From NCBI GenBank assembly GCA_023159155.1, contig JAJNNX010000023.1, forward strand, positions 434,001 through 498,000: 64,000 nucleotides of DNA, written 5' to 3'. The position numbers were made by a program, and so were the translations under genes. This document shows positions 1 through 11,946 of the stretch, piece by piece. This DNA comes from Ustulina deusta. Its lineage: Eukaryota; Ascomycota; Sordariomycetes; Xylariales; Xylariaceae. Position 1 is the first letter of the stretch; each line of letters starts with the position of its first letter. Below the pieces are notes generated by a model. It was given only the letters and a program-made list of their open reading frames with translations. It searched no databases and was not told where the DNA came from.

Positions 1-817
1 GGTGATAGCAGGAAACACAAGATGTATTCTTTCCATCGTATAGCCAGGTTATGTTCCAAGGGTTGATTACACGGACGACTACGAGGCTGCACCATTGCGC
101 TATATAATACCTAGGCAATATAGCCGTCTGATTGAGGGGGGGGGGGGGGGGGGGAAACAAAGACTGTAGGGTGTTACCCAAGTATATTATGTGCCTAACA
201 GACGAAATATGAAACCGTCCTTCCTAAATTTACTTCCGGTACGTCCGTAGCAAGAAAGCTTGGGATTTGAAGCGAAGAATTGTGATCTCGAAATGTATGA
301 TCGTCTTAGGCTAAGCTCATTGCCGAACTAGACAGGACCAGGGGCAGGGTTATTGGTCTGCTAAGGAGTGTTGCAGTCATGCTGATTGGGTGGGAAACGC
401 AACTGAGGGAACTGTCTGGGAACCAGCTTCTTCTTGCATTAATCCATTGATTCGGAGGAATCTAAAGCACGTGAAAAAAACACCGAAAAACCCCCCACTT
501 AAATAGATACCGGTTTGCTCTCTGGTCACAGAACGAGCATGGTGGGATCGCCGTCCCAAAGGGGGCTTAGAGTCTCTCCTATCATCGACATAAAGTCGCA
601 GGATCCCCACCTTGCATCGTTGTATGACGTCCCAAGCGGTATGGCCGAGGGAAGATGATGGATAGAGCATGGGCGGCCGCAGAGGCCCGTGACGACAGAC
701 ACAAGCAGCAGGAATATATAAGATGAAATGTCAACGCATTGACGAGAGGAGTAGAGACCACTTCATTCCATTATCCCGTATCTTGTCCAAGCGTTTCCCT
801 CACAAGCCAACAACATA
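1..817. other. Left-edge spacer with a G19 tract and lipase promoter
   Basis: No supportable gene is seen. A run of 19 G lies at 136-154. A 97-codon open frame on the minus strand at 377-670 has no recognisable domain and overlaps the promoter side of the lipase gene, so it was left out. The last 100 bases are the presumed promoter of the lipase gene, including a TATA-like element. Confidence 0.6.
714..722 (+). promoter_or_regulatory. TATA-box-like element upstream of the class-2 lipase
   Basis: The sequence TATATAAG sits about 96 bases before the ATG at 818. This is a normal TATA-to-ATG spacing for a filamentous fungal gene with a short 5' leader, and pyrimidine-rich sequence follows it. 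It is inferred from position and consensus only. Confidence 0.45.
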
Positions 818-1723
818 ATGGCGATCAGTAGCCGGCTCGCTGCGTTCCTAGCCTCTTGGTCGGTATGGGTTTCAGCCCTCCCAAGCCAAAGCAGGGACTC
901 CCGTAGTGTCAACTTCAATATCCCCAGTGCACTCACCTCCAGTAACCTTTACGGTGCTCCCGACAACGACTTCTCGTGCAAGTCGTCGCGCAACCCTGTG
1001 GTGATACTCCACGGCCTCTCCGCCAATCGTGACGTCGACCTCAACCTCTTGCAGTACGAGCTCAACGATCGCGGGTACTGCACATTCTCGATAACGTATG
1101 GTGCGCACGCCATTCCCAGCTGGATAGGCGGGCTGGAGGATATGACCGAGTCATCTAAGCAGATCGCGGACTTCGTGCGCGAGGTCCAGCAAAAGACGGG
1201 AGCCTCGAAGGTTGACATGGTGGGACACTCGGAGGGCGGAGTGCAATCAATCTACGTGCCGTTGACACAGGACGGCATCTCCGACATCGTCGAGCACATC
1301 GTGGCTCTTGGCCCCGCGATCCACGGCGCCACTTACTTCGGCTTCACAGACCTGTGGTATATCGGCGGGGACGTCACGCGAACACTCGTCGGGAAGTTGA
1401 TCGATCTCGTCGGCTGCCCTGCATGTGAGCAGTTGGCGCCCGACGGCTTGGTCACGGATCAGTTCGCGGCAGCGGAGAATATTGTCCAGGACGGCAATAA
1501 GGTCACGGTCATCATGTCAAAGTCTGATACCCTCGTGCCGGAGGATGTGAGCACGATCGACGAGCCTGGGGTCAGAAATGTCCTCGTCCAGACGACATGT
1601 CCTGATGATCAAGTCGGACACGCTGGTCTGGCTTGGGATAAGTCAGTTTGGCGCCTTATCATCAATGCGCTGGAAGAGACGGACGAGGAAGTGTATCCTT
1701 GTGAAAAGGGTCTCCCATTTTAG
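818..1723 (+). CDS. Secreted class-2 lipase / triacylglycerol lipase-like esterase
   Basis: Intronless 301-residue protein with an alpha/beta-hydrolase fold, predicted to hydrolyse ester bonds of lipids outside the cell. Residues 1-21 form a hydrophobic signal peptide ending in an Ala-Leu-Pro cleavage region. The oxyanion-hole strand reads VVILHG (residues 61-66). The nucleophile elbow is GHSEGG with Ser138. Asp237 in the segment KSDTLVP and His268 in VGHAG complete a plausible catalytic triad. This matches the lipase class 2 (EstA/LipA-like) family, usually about 280-320 residues in fungi. Six cysteines fit a secreted protein. The ATG at 818 is the first in frame and follows a TATA-like element. 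The exact substrate cannot be told from sequence. Confidence 0.85.
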   Translation: MAISSRLAAFLASWSVWVSALPSQSRDSRSVNFNIPSALTSSNLYGAPDNDFSCKSSRNPVVILHGLSANRDVDLNLLQYELNDRGYCTFSITYGAHAIPSWIGGLEDMTESSKQIADFVREVQQKTGASKVDMVGHSEGGVQSIYVPLTQDGISDIVEHIVALGPAIHGATYFGFTDLWYIGGDVTRTLVGKLIDLVGCPACEQLAPDGLVTDQFAAAENIVQDGNKVTVIMSKSDTLVPEDVSTIDEPGVRNVLVQTTCPDDQVGHAGLAWDKSVWRLIINALEETDEEVYPCEKGLPF

Positions 1724-2576
1724 ACCGGGATTTTGTAAACCCATTCAGTTTGGCGGCGTAAAACCAAATATTCTCTGTTAATTCTACGTAGAGAAAAGAT
1801 ACCCATTATCGTAAATAAGAAGTACTGATCAAAACCTACATGTATTAGTCCCCTGTATACATGGTACATACATTGTCATAGCGCATACGGAGGTCGGCTG
1901 TTGGCTGCTATCTTCGCCACAATTTGGAGGACGACAGGGGGCTGGAGATGCCCAGAAAATCCACCCTAAGAGCAACCCTAAGAGAATTGGCATCATTTCG
2001 GCGTTAATCTATTTCGGTACCTTTTGATCAAGACTGTATGGTAAGCAGTTGAGGGCGATCTAGTCCCCAAGACGCTAAGCCCCTTTTAAAAAGAGCTAAT
2101 AGTCTAGATCAATTCTTCAAATGCGAACTCTTCCCGTTTCAAGTGTAGTCTTGAGACCTGACTCGTTTTGGAGTTAGAACTGAAATCCTAATGGGATTGA
2201 AGCAAGAATGGACACAGTCGACCATGTTGAATGTGTACAAAATGTCCTTATCTTGCTGCACGCGGAGAGCTTAATTTAGAAAACTTGATCTGGAAATCAT
2301 CTGAATCTTGATTTGAGGAGCACATATGTATAAATTTGTAGCGAGGTGATCGACATAACCCCCAAGACTTGGCAATCTAGATATCCAGGGGTTTGTAGGG
2401 GCAGTTCTCGGCTGCCGAAAGGGCGCCACCGGCACCCAATATGTAAGTAGTCGGCAAAGCGCCGTTAATACAAGCGTGGGAATTCGCGATTCATTTTCTC
2501 TCATCTCTCAGCAACGGGAGAGGAGGCGCGTGTGTGCCACTTTAGTTCATTGGCAGCGGCCTTTGCTGCTCAGATC
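1724..2576. other. Intergenic spacer
   Basis: AT-rich lipase 3' flank followed by the upstream region of the GT62 gene. No open frame has recognisable content. The pyrimidine-rich stretch near 2500 is probably the GT62 leader. Confidence 0.5.
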
Positions 2577-3782
2577 ATGGAGACATTCAATAGACTTAAC
2601 AGCCTCAACAGGCTAAACAAGTCCAACAGGTTTAGTGGCTTCCGACTGGGTCCCGTCATTGCTGCCGTTCTTTTTACATTGCTTCTCTTCTACACCACCG
2701 AGTTTCGCCGTCGTTCGTGGTCCTGCAAGACCTGGGCGACATGCTTGGGCGGCCGACCGCATAGCTACAAGCATTGGGACGACGTTGATCCAGAGCTTAG
2801 GATTGACGTGTTCGAGAAGACCTTACACGATGGCACCTTGTTCTTCCACCGCCAAACTGTCGAAAATAGTAGCCCTGAAATCTTGATCTTGGTACTAGCC
2901 CAAGATGCGCATTCGTGGAGCAAAGACTATCTCTCAACGAGGCGCAATATCTATGATTTCCTTGATCTCCTCGTCTCGACCAACCTAGATTTTACGAAAG
3001 TTACGCTCGGTCTTATGACTTCGTCGCGTCAGGAGTATGATATGGCCGCAAAGGCCACCGAGAAGCTCCCCTTCGCCCGTGTTGCCTTATACTTCCGTGA
3101 GGAACAGGTACCGAGGATCGCCTACGCAGACCGACACAAACCGCATGTGCAGCGTCAGCGTCGGGCGAGGATTGCAAGCTTGCGCAATTACCTAATGCTG
3201 CGCACGTTACGGGATGAGCAGCATCTCGTATGGGTAGATGCCGACATCGTCGAGATATCTCCAGGGATTGTGCAAACGATGATGGGACACGCGGAAAAGC
3301 ATAAAGGCGTTGGCATTATGACAGCGCTGTGCACGCAAGCGCGCACGCATAACTACGACAAGAACGCGTGGGCGTTCAAATGGCAGGGGAATGAACTGGA
3401 GGCCGACGATGGGAATAAGACGAAGCTCGATATCATGGGCCCTGTGGGAGACGACCAACTCAGCGCTGCAGTTCGTCAGCTCAGCGAGCGGCGCGTTTAC
3501 GTTAGTGAGCTTATCGAGAACACACATGACGATGACCTTCTACACGTCGACAGTGTCGGCGCCACCATCCTGTACATTCGCGCGCATTTGGTCCGCCAGG
3601 GGATTTCATTTCCCGCCTCAAACGTTGTCGGCACCACCTGGTCTCACGACGGGTGGTCTGGTATTGAGACGGAAGGAATCTGTTACCTGGCTTCACAGAT
3701 TGAAGGCGGCGGGTGCTTCGTGTTAGGTGGGACTCATCGTGTGAGACATGCAGATGTCATATCAGCTGAGTTGAAGACATAA
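2577..3782 (+). CDS. Golgi mannosyltransferase, GT62 (Anp1/Mnn9/Van1 family)
   Basis: 401-residue type II membrane protein expected to act in the cis-Golgi, extending N-glycan outer-chain mannan as part of M-Pol-type complexes. A short basic cytosolic tail is followed by one membrane anchor at about residues 24-40, then the luminal catalytic domain. The nucleotide-sugar and metal-binding DxD motif is in VWVDADIVEI (Asp221, Asp223). The conserved segments around it (RRARIASLRNYLML before, MGPVGDDQLS after) are typical of the family. The open frame extends upstream to a GTG at 2532, but the first ATG is 2577, so that start is chosen. No introns are needed. A full family-length protein with no damage seen. 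Which of the three paralogue classes it belongs to is not resolved. Confidence 0.85.
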   Translation: METFNRLNSLNRLNKSNRFSGFRLGPVIAAVLFTLLLFYTTEFRRRSWSCKTWATCLGGRPHSYKHWDDVDPELRIDVFEKTLHDGTLFFHRQTVENSSPEILILVLAQDAHSWSKDYLSTRRNIYDFLDLLVSTNLDFTKVTLGLMTSSRQEYDMAAKATEKLPFARVALYFREEQVPRIAYADRHKPHVQRQRRARIASLRNYLMLRTLRDEQHLVWVDADIVEISPGIVQTMMGHAEKHKGVGIMTALCTQARTHNYDKNAWAFKWQGNELEADDGNKTKLDIMGPVGDDQLSAAVRQLSERRVYVSELIENTHDDDLLHVDSVGATILYIRAHLVRQGISFPASNVVGTTWSHDGWSGIETEGICYLASQIEGGGCFVLGGTHRVRHADVISAELKT

Positions 3783-4233
3783 TGTGTTTAATATACTCGT
3801 AGAAGGCGTACTACGCCATATTTAACACTCAGCACGAGGCCTCTGTTGACATATCATGACGTACGACGGTCCCACAGTTCTACCTTTTCCAACCTTCAAG
3901 TTGTAACCGCCAGCGTTCTGTTTTGCTATCGGCGAATTAAACACAACAGAACGGTTGTACACTCAGCGCCTCCTGCTTGCTCCAGTCCATATAATACCCT
4001 CATATTTACAACAGATCGTTAAACCTTGGATGATATATAGTCGGTGATAACTGTAAAATAATGAAAACCCGATAACTTTTTAACAATTAACATAATAATA
4101 ATCTGTTGATTTTGTTCTAGTTATGTTAGCCCCTTCTAATGCTGCTTGTTACGGTATAAAATATGACCCGATCCTGGATTCTGATTAGTAATCATATGAC
4201 AGGATCACAACTATTGGAAAGCGTGTAATGAAC
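3783..4233. other. Convergent intergenic region between GT62 and CAX genes
   Basis: AT-rich 3' flanks of two convergent genes. The 3' end of the exchanger gene may extend into 4126-4180 if its last intron model is used (see that entry). Nothing else is seen. Confidence 0.5.
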
Positions 4234-6392
4234 TTACCCGGTAATAACATAGCAGGCACAAAGTAACGTGCCTTCGAGATAGTTGGTCTTCCCGTTGGCC
4301 ATCAGGAAATTGACCAGTATCGCTGCGCCGACCAGCGCCGTAGTCTCGAACACGCCCATATACAAAGTCATGTTCTTCTCCATGAACCAGCCGCCGATGA
4401 CAGTAAGCGGGCTTACGAATAACGCGATCTGAATGGAAGAGCCGAAGGAAACCCCGATGGCCAAGTCTAGCTTGCCCCTCGCCGCGACTCTGACGCCCGT
4501 TATATATTCGGCTGCATTGCCGACGACGGACAGGATGATAAGTCCAATGAAAGACTGTGTCAATCCGCTTGACTGGATGACGAATCCGATCGTATCGACG
4601 AGAAACTCTGCACAAATGGCTGTGAAGAAAGTAGAACCAGTAAGCGCGACGATTGCTGCCGTACGACTAACTTTGGCATTTGCTTGCATCGTGACAATTT
4701 CATTGTTCGGCTCCACGATTTGGAAGGACGAGTACGGTCTGGTATTAGGCACGGCTCCCCCACCATCACTATATCGCTCGACGATGTCATTCGCTCGCAA
4801 TGACCGGGTTGTGCCAAACGAGCTCTGACTCAAACTTGGCCCATGTCGTGAGTAGGGACGAGATTTTGAAGCATTGGAGGCACCCTTCATCCAGCGCTGG
4901 ACGTTGTCGTGACCGAGTGGCTGAGACGAGGATCTCCTGCGGTTGCTTTCGAAGGGGGGATCCTCTGAATAGTCCCAAAGGGTTCCATCAACGTTTTCTT
5001 GACGTTTCGACCGTGAAGGTGGCGGACCAGACCGCGCGTCCGCGAATTTCATTCTGCGTGAAAGAGGTTGTGACCGCTGCTCCTCTTGTTGTTGCGTGCC
5101 GTTTGTCTGTGGAATACTTAGTTCTGAACTGATATATGGTTCTGTATCCCCTAGTCATATGTCTCGCAAACATTCGATTACTTACTTCCTCATCCTTGAG
5201 TATTGCTGTCGGCCGTCGTGGCACGAGAAGAAAAGCGAGGTAAACAAAGTAGACGATAAGTAAGATGATGGCAGAAGCCCGGCTTAGCGTTCGAACAGCG
5301 TCCTCGCGTTTTTCTTTATCTTTGAATGTAAAATGAAAGGCCATCTAACGGGTCAACGTCAGTAGCCGAGCGTCAATATTGTAGCCACGTGGTATCGCAT
5401 AAATGCAGGTGTCGTATGCCGCTTACGGGAATCAGAATGGAAAATACCGACAAGGATAGCAGACACGCTAAAGCTTGGGCATTGTTCATATCATAAACAA
5501 GGTCGGCCGGTTGGAACTCGGCGGCAATGATGGAGGTCCCTAGGATCAGTAAGAGATTGACGAGAATTGAACCCACGAGCGCGCTCTTTACTACGCGTAT
5601 GTGGTTATCTATTCTCATGTTAGTGTCAGCACAAGCGCAGTGCTCAGATCTGAGCGAATCGAGATCTGTTCACGGGGGTGAGGACGCGAAAATGAAATCT
5701 ATGAGAATCCGCTTACACCGCAAAGCCGCGAAGAACATGATGATTTCGACAAGGTTGCCGAAGCTTATGTTCATCAACGCTCCCACAGCATCGCCGAGAT
5801 CCGCCGCAATACATTCCGTTGCATATGCCAGTATGTTGGATAGTGGTACGATTGCAATGGCGTTGGTGGCGAAGACGACTGAACGGGGTGACCCAAAATA
5901 GTAGGTCGCGATTCCGAGAGGCACAAAGACCACTAGATAGTTGAGGTACGAGGAAAAAAACATGAACTTCAACGATTGCTTGAAGGAAAGAAGGCCAGCG
6001 TTGTCCCGCAGTAACATGTGTGAGGGTGAGATGGGGCGTTCTTGTGCCTCATCACGCCAGAGGCCGCGAGACATGAGCCACACACACACTCGTCCTACAT
6101 ACACTCAACGGGTCATTAACAGTGTTCATCGGTAAAGAGGTGGCAAGGAGCTAAGTCATTAAGACCCGGGGCAATTTGCCTACTTACTTATGAAGTTCAA
6201 TATCGTGTTCCGATAGCGGGTAGCATCCCCAGCAGCTCTTCGCAGACGATGGGATTGTACGAGAGGGTGGTAGTCGCTATGATCGGCCAGGGTATGGTCA
6301 GAATTCTCTGTAGAGGCCGTGTCGTCAATGTCACTCGAAGGGGCGAAATGGCTAGGCTGAGCAGCAGCTCCGGCATCCCAGTCCGGGTTCAT
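4234..6392 (-). CDS. Ca2+/H+ exchanger, CAX family (Vcx1-like)
   Basis: Cation/proton antiporter predicted to load Ca2+ into the vacuole. Five exons join in frame: 6392-6188, 6094-5717, 5608-5427, 5344-5186 and 5106-4234, giving about 598 residues. Both alpha-repeat signatures are present: GNLVEIIM in exon 2 and GNAAEYIT in exon 5. An Ala/Thr-rich FATNAIAIVPLSNILAYATE helix lies before the first. The N-terminal 70 residues are acidic and polar. A basic, Ser/Arg-rich cytosolic loop of about 140 residues separates the two halves, longer than in yeast Vcx1. The final helix looks short. The stop TAA at 4236-4234 overlaps a perfect GTAAGT donor, so a sixth exon (4180-4126, giving 615 residues) is possible, though its tail does not resemble the family either. 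Start chosen at the first ATG of the exon. Confidence 0.8.
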
Positions 6393-7924
6393 ATTTTGAG
6401 AGACCCAGGTGAGTCTGATATATTGATTTTGGCGCTGCTCTAGCACTAGGTATCCTACCGGTAAGAAAAGAGAGCAGGTATGCTTAATCTGAGGTAAAGA
6501 ACACCATCCCCTAATTTTATTTTCCTTGCAACGCACTAACAGCCCGATGCCAAGAAAAACATGCCAAGAAAGAGATGCCAAGCAAGCGATGTCGTTTTGG
6601 TGCGCTGCCCCATTAGAACCGGTGTTGCTCGTCTATTTGGCCCGGGTAGAGCTTATCTCTAGATAGTGCCAGGCAGAGCTTTTTGCCCCTATCCGGACCA
6701 TTTAACATTACGATCACCGTAAAACTTTATATATACCGCACCGTCCTAGTGCTCTCTCGACCTGTTCCAGAATACTTTGCTTCCTCCCTAAGAGGAGCAC
6801 AACTTAGCCATTGACTTTCTTTACCTTTTAAGTAGCATCGCCTAACCGATCGGTTACGCACGCAGCAAGACACCTTATTCGCTCTCGAGATTGCATGCGG
6901 ATAGGGGTGACTCTCCCGCATACTTGGTATACTAGAATGCATTAGGTTTTCGCTTGTTAGCGTCGCAGCTCTCACTGCTGGTGATTCCTGCATTGACTAT
7001 TTTTACGGCATAGGGAGAGAAGGAAGTTGTACTGTTTTAGCACAGTTTGCGCTAGTTTATATACAACTTGGGTCCGTGCGGTATCAAAGGGTTCAGTTCT
7101 GTATGCTTTCGTGACAGGTGACATCTTATCGTTCTCATTCATAGCACATTTCAAATTTTGCAATATATATAGTATGAGGTGAGGTTGGGATACACAGGAT
7201 GTGAATTTCTGACGTGTATATAAGTATCTATAAAATTGTTGGTCCCAAAGATGTACGGTTGCTCTGAAATATGAATGTGAGGGGTTGTTGTAGCTGCGGC
7301 TTCTTCGAACCCGGTAATAATCAGGGGTACTAAGGCTCAGAGCATGAGAAACGCTTCTAAGAAGCTGATAGTTGTATACATATATGAGAACTACTTGGGT
7401 AGTTGTCCCAATGAATGGAAGACCGCGTGATAGGGTTATATGTTCGTGGCCAAGAATGAAATGGGTCTGAATTATGTTCAGACACGAATTCAACATCGCA
7501 CGTATTCGAGCCTCAATACCACCACACTTGCATAGTGTTTGGGATGTGGTTATTGTCAAGCCAAGCCCCGGAGGCCAGAGCTTGCACTGCAGGGGTTGCG
7601 GTCCGCCATCTAGGCTAGCTGGGCGGATTGTGTCAGCACAGATACACCTATAGGATCACCAGCTGTTACAATTATGCCAAATATCTCATTAATCAAGCGT
7701 GTTTACTATGTCAAACCATTTGCTAGTATACTAACTAAGGATCTATAGGTCGAAGGATAGGTACGACTCTATATCATTCACTAATGAGTTTGTTCCGGGT
7801 TCTCCGATCCAATTAGATGCTAATTGACGACGACCTCACGGAGAGGAGAGAATAAAACTCGGAGATAATAAAAGACGGGAAATTGCTAACCCGACCGCTG
7901 ACACCGGACCAAGGCAGCCTAAAA
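6393..7924. other. Intergenic spacer with an unsupported open frame
   Basis: The upstream side of the exchanger gene, then AT-rich sequence. A 195-codon ATG-initiated frame on the minus strand (7559-6972) is rich in Tyr, Arg and Ser, shows no domain and has no good splice context. It is more likely random. Confidence 0.4.
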
Positions 7925-8528
7925 TTAAGCCGGCAATCCGTATTGTCGGATTCCGGCGATTTCGCCTGCGCCGCATGGACCGGAGTGAAGTACGCGGTGC
8001 TTTGGCACTTCCCCATCCGCGGTCGGAATCCGAAGAGCGACCGTCTCGGTAATGCCGGGATACTGAGTACGATGGCCCTTAACGCTAACATTCTTAGTGT
8101 CAGCCGCGAATATCAACCCGAATTGACCACCGGAGATGTATGCGCCGGTAGTGTTGTCATCAGGGAGCGTTATGTAAGCCAAGCCTGAGATGAATGCAAC
8201 CCATCTGATAAACGGTCAAATCAATATTATGATCATGTCAAGTCAAGCCCTTGCTCAAGAGGGCAACATACTGATTCTCCGGCGCGTTGTGTACGCCGCC
8301 GTCAAAGTCTGGAGGGATAATAGAATAGGCTAGGCTAGATGCAGTGCCTAGCGACACTTGAGTAGTGCCTGATATTCCGGGCTCGGTTGAGGTATCAAAG
8401 GGTTGATCCATCTGCCAACATTCGAGGGTTGATGACCCATCGCGAGCACTTATAGCAGTGACATTGAGGTTTAGTGAGGTTGTCTCTTGAAATAGCCATG
8501 GAAGGGTGAATAAAGATAGGGCTTGCAT
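7925..8528 (-). CDS. Small secreted cupin-like protein, two exons with a GC-AG intron
   Basis: 177-residue protein of a conserved ascomycete family of small secreted proteins, probably a one-domain cupin-like fold; function unknown. Exon 1 is 8528-8255 and exon 2 is 8184-7925. Exon 1 begins with a short hydrophobic N-terminus and carries the conserved ECWQ, PPDFDGGVHNAP and QYVALL segments. Exon 2 carries AYITLPDD, GGQFGLIFAADT, GITETVALRIPT and HRVLHSGPC. No GT donor exists at the point where the conserved reading moves to exon 2. A GCAAGG donor at 8254, paired with a CTCAG acceptor, joins the two parts in phase (70-nt intron). An alternative is a mutated donor in a dying gene. Confidence 0.7.
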
Positions 8529-11500
8529 GATTTTCAAATTTGGAATATTAGTTTTGGTGATGTGTATGTCAATCGTAATGTTTTGGGTATATTGTGTGTA
8601 AAAATAAAATAAAATAACTCCTAGAAAAAATGACATCACTCGCTAGAGACAAAGAACAAAAAGGCGACCAGACTAATAGGAACGAACGGAAGGATGGCCA
8701 CCCCCTCTCTTTTGACAACGAACTACTGCAGTTTGCTACACGAATGCTATTCGGGTGGCGTTCCTCACCTTTTCCTAAGATGGTGGCCATGATTATTTTT
8801 TATCAACTACAATTAATTACATCTCACCGACTGAAAGGGCGCTGGTGGTCTACATAAAAGCCGTCTATTCCCTACAATTTCAAAATTCATCCATCACTCC
8901 TGAGGTCGTCAATATTGTGCATGTCCATTCCTAATTTGACTCGGAACCGCGATATTATGTGCGTGTCTGCCTACGCATATGCTCCGGATATTCTAGGGCG
9001 AGATCTAGTCTAGTCTACGCCACGATTGCAGGGCGCGCCCGAAGCATACAGAACCAATCATGCCTCTCAGACACTATCTAGTTTGGCTAACGCAAATCGT
9101 GATCCTGACCCTTGGCGCTGCCAAGACCTAAAAGGGATACCAGTACACTAGCTTCGAGGCATCGTCGCAATGGGTATTGTAGTCAGCTAAGACTCAACTG
9201 CTTTGAAGATCCGAAATTCATCTGTGTTGTCTCGATAGAGATATTATCATGCATTCGCCAAAACAGGTGAGGCAGCAATGTATTCAACAGATGACGTAAT
9301 AACAGTCTCGTTGTATATCACTCAATACTCGGGATATCATTTGGTCATGTATCTTTGTTGCAGCTCGGTTATTATCGAATATTGCTCTATCCAACTTCCT
9401 ACTTCCCAATTCGACAAGAAATTCCGTTCAAATGTTTATCTTCAAACTTATTCGTGACCCATTAATACAACAAGCCCCCTATGTGAGGTCCGATACACGA
9501 AGACCAATAACATCACTAGTCCTTTCATCTTGCCTATCCCAACCACCCCGCTCACAGTTAACGTCTCCACGAGCCCCAATAGAGTTGACTTCAAAATTTC
9601 CCCGCCCTCGGTTCCCTCCTTTTCTTAACGGGACGTTCAAGGACATGGCTAGCTTCGATAAATTTAGGAGGAGCAGCCGTAGTGTAGCGAAGCTTGGTGT
9701 TGTTATTGCGAGACCTTGCTCCCCCACAGACCATATAGCAAAGCGGGTGGTAGCATCTGGGAGGATTCTATACTCAGCAGATGCTCGAGATGACTAAATA
9801 GGCAGGACTTACATAAGAAGCTGGTCTCTATGAAGTCCTAAATCAAAAGGATCTGATTGACGGCAGCAATGCTTGCACTAGTAGTTAGATGCGAGCAGGG
9901 ACGTTACCGGAAGTCCTCGTTCGGCCTATATACTTACAAGAACGACCGGAACAAGCGCAAATTTGGTCGGCCACTCTATTTGAACCTTTCAGATGATGAA
10001 TAATGGGAGTAGCATGAGGGTGAAATCTGTCGCAACAGCTGGGGCACTGTAAGTATATAATGACTTTTAGCGATATGCCCGTTCCTGGTTAATCCGTATC
10101 CCAAGCTAGTAACAGAAGTCGGCATTGAAGCGTGGCATCATAGTTTATGCAATTTTTGGGTTTGCCCATGAAGGGTCAAACATAGACCCCGAAAGAACTG
10201 GGCCGACTTGGGGGTATAAATATGCTCGTTGTTTAATACAATTAGTAGCTCCTGCTACTCGAACTTTAGATATAACGAGTCAAAAGACGACAAGTTTTGA
10301 AGACTAAAGGACTTTTCTTTATCAGTCTTCCGGTGTACACTAGATGAGTAGGATGGGTAGCGGTGAGTAGGTGTTATATTCGGTCAGGGTACGCTTCATA
10401 TTGCAGCGATTTACCTCCAAGACCTATCTCTCTATGAGCTATGTGCCATATGACCACTTTCTAGAACAAAGATCATGTTTTATATATTGTAAGTAGAGAC
10501 TAGAGTAGCTCTAGGCTCTTCGAGCACCAAAGTATATTCAAAACGCACCGAGCTTGACGCAATGTATAGAGAAGATTCCAGTGAATTACCCTCCCTGCCC
10601 GTGGAATCTCGCACATGGTAACTAAGTGTACCCTTTAGTATCGTCTAAATGGTGTAGGATAGATGACTTTTATTAGACCTTAGGCGTTTCCCAGAGTCTG
10701 TAGGACGCGCTGAATGAAAGAGGAGCAGAAGTGACCAATAGAACCGAGAGTATCTAGGGCGATTATGTCCAAGCTCAAAGGCATTAACAACCTAGGTACC
10801 GTAGTACATATTCGAGCAGCCCATCCCGTCCCAAAAATAAATCCCCCCCTAATGTCATGTATATTGCTTCAAAGTATCTGGACAGGTGTTGCTGGGCAAC
10901 TCCTCCACTTGGCTAAGTGGCCTATCAGGTCATTTAGCCCACTCCATTCGCTCACTAGCACATCCACCACTTCTATATATTCCGGCCTCATTCGTTGTGC
11001 ACTCGCAGGTCACCTGCACCGACAGGTGATCATGCGAGCGAGGGATAGGGCGTTGTTATCCTCTATCGATTGGTTGCTAATAATCGGATGTTAGCTAATG
11101 AAGTCTAACGTAGCATGTTTCCTTCCACTCTTACCTTGACGATACTATTATATTTAGCGCTGATTGAACTGTGATAAGATGGCTGCAGTCTGTTCCCTGA
11201 CTCTCACTTGGTGAGCCACTTCGATCTGTGCTGTGCTTTGGGATGATGCCATTAACGGGCGGTGCGAGTCCTGGCTATACCTCGAAAGGCGGTATGTCTG
11301 CAGATGTTGTTGGTCGGTGGAGTGAGTGGTGGGTGGATGAGAGGTGTAGCAGTGCTCGGGCCTTATCAAAGGTTGACTAACGATGGGATCGGTTAGCTCC
11401 GGGTGGTAGAGCAAATGATGCTCGCAATAGATGCGATCGGTAGGTAATAGGTTGGACGACTTACGCGTGGTACACCGCTGTGTTGGATGTGGAAGACATT

Positions 11501-11919
11501 CGCGCGAGTTGACTTGGATAGATAGTGGTGGAGGGATGGTTCTGTCGCCGACTAGGGGTGAACGGTGGCGAAGTGGTTATAATAAAGTAATGATCGCGCC
11601 GATGAGGATAACGTATATTTCTAGTCAAGGTCAAGACCTGCAGGCCCTTGTGTTTGAGCACGCCCCCCGATACTAATTCCTGTGAGTCAACAGCTTTGAA
11701 TAAACTTATGTTAGGTTCATGAAGCCCGAATGGCCTCAGATACGACTCGCACCAGGATCCATGCTCCCGAGGCCTCGAATGGCCTAACAAGTCTATTACC
11801 AGACATGTTTGCAGTCATGGTGATTGCAACACAGCCTCAGGCAGCGTGCGTACGGCCTGGCTGCCTCTCTGCTTTACATGGTAGTCATATCAAACGTATT
11901 GCTAACGGGAAACTATACA

Positions 11920-11946
11920 GAGGCCAGCGAGGCCAGTGAGGCCAGC
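11920..11946. repeat. Three tandem copies of a 9-bp unit
   Basis: GAGGCCAGC, GAGGCCAGT and GAGGCCAGC follow one another without gaps. In one plus-strand frame this would encode an Ala-Ser-Glu repeat, but the surrounding frame has no other support. Confidence 0.8.

Noticed and set aside
2532..2576. Upstream extension of the GT62 frame to a GTG codon
   Set aside because: Fungal nuclear genes start with ATG; the first in-frame ATG is 2577 and gives the normal short basic tail before the membrane anchor.
6972..7559. 195-codon ATG frame on the minus strand
   Set aside because: No domain, no signal peptide, no conserved-looking segment and no splice-linked continuation; composition fits AT-rich random sequence.
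9432..9797. 121-codon plus-strand frame
   Set aside because: No recognisable content; an 82-codon frame lies on the opposite strand over the same bases, as expected of chance frames.
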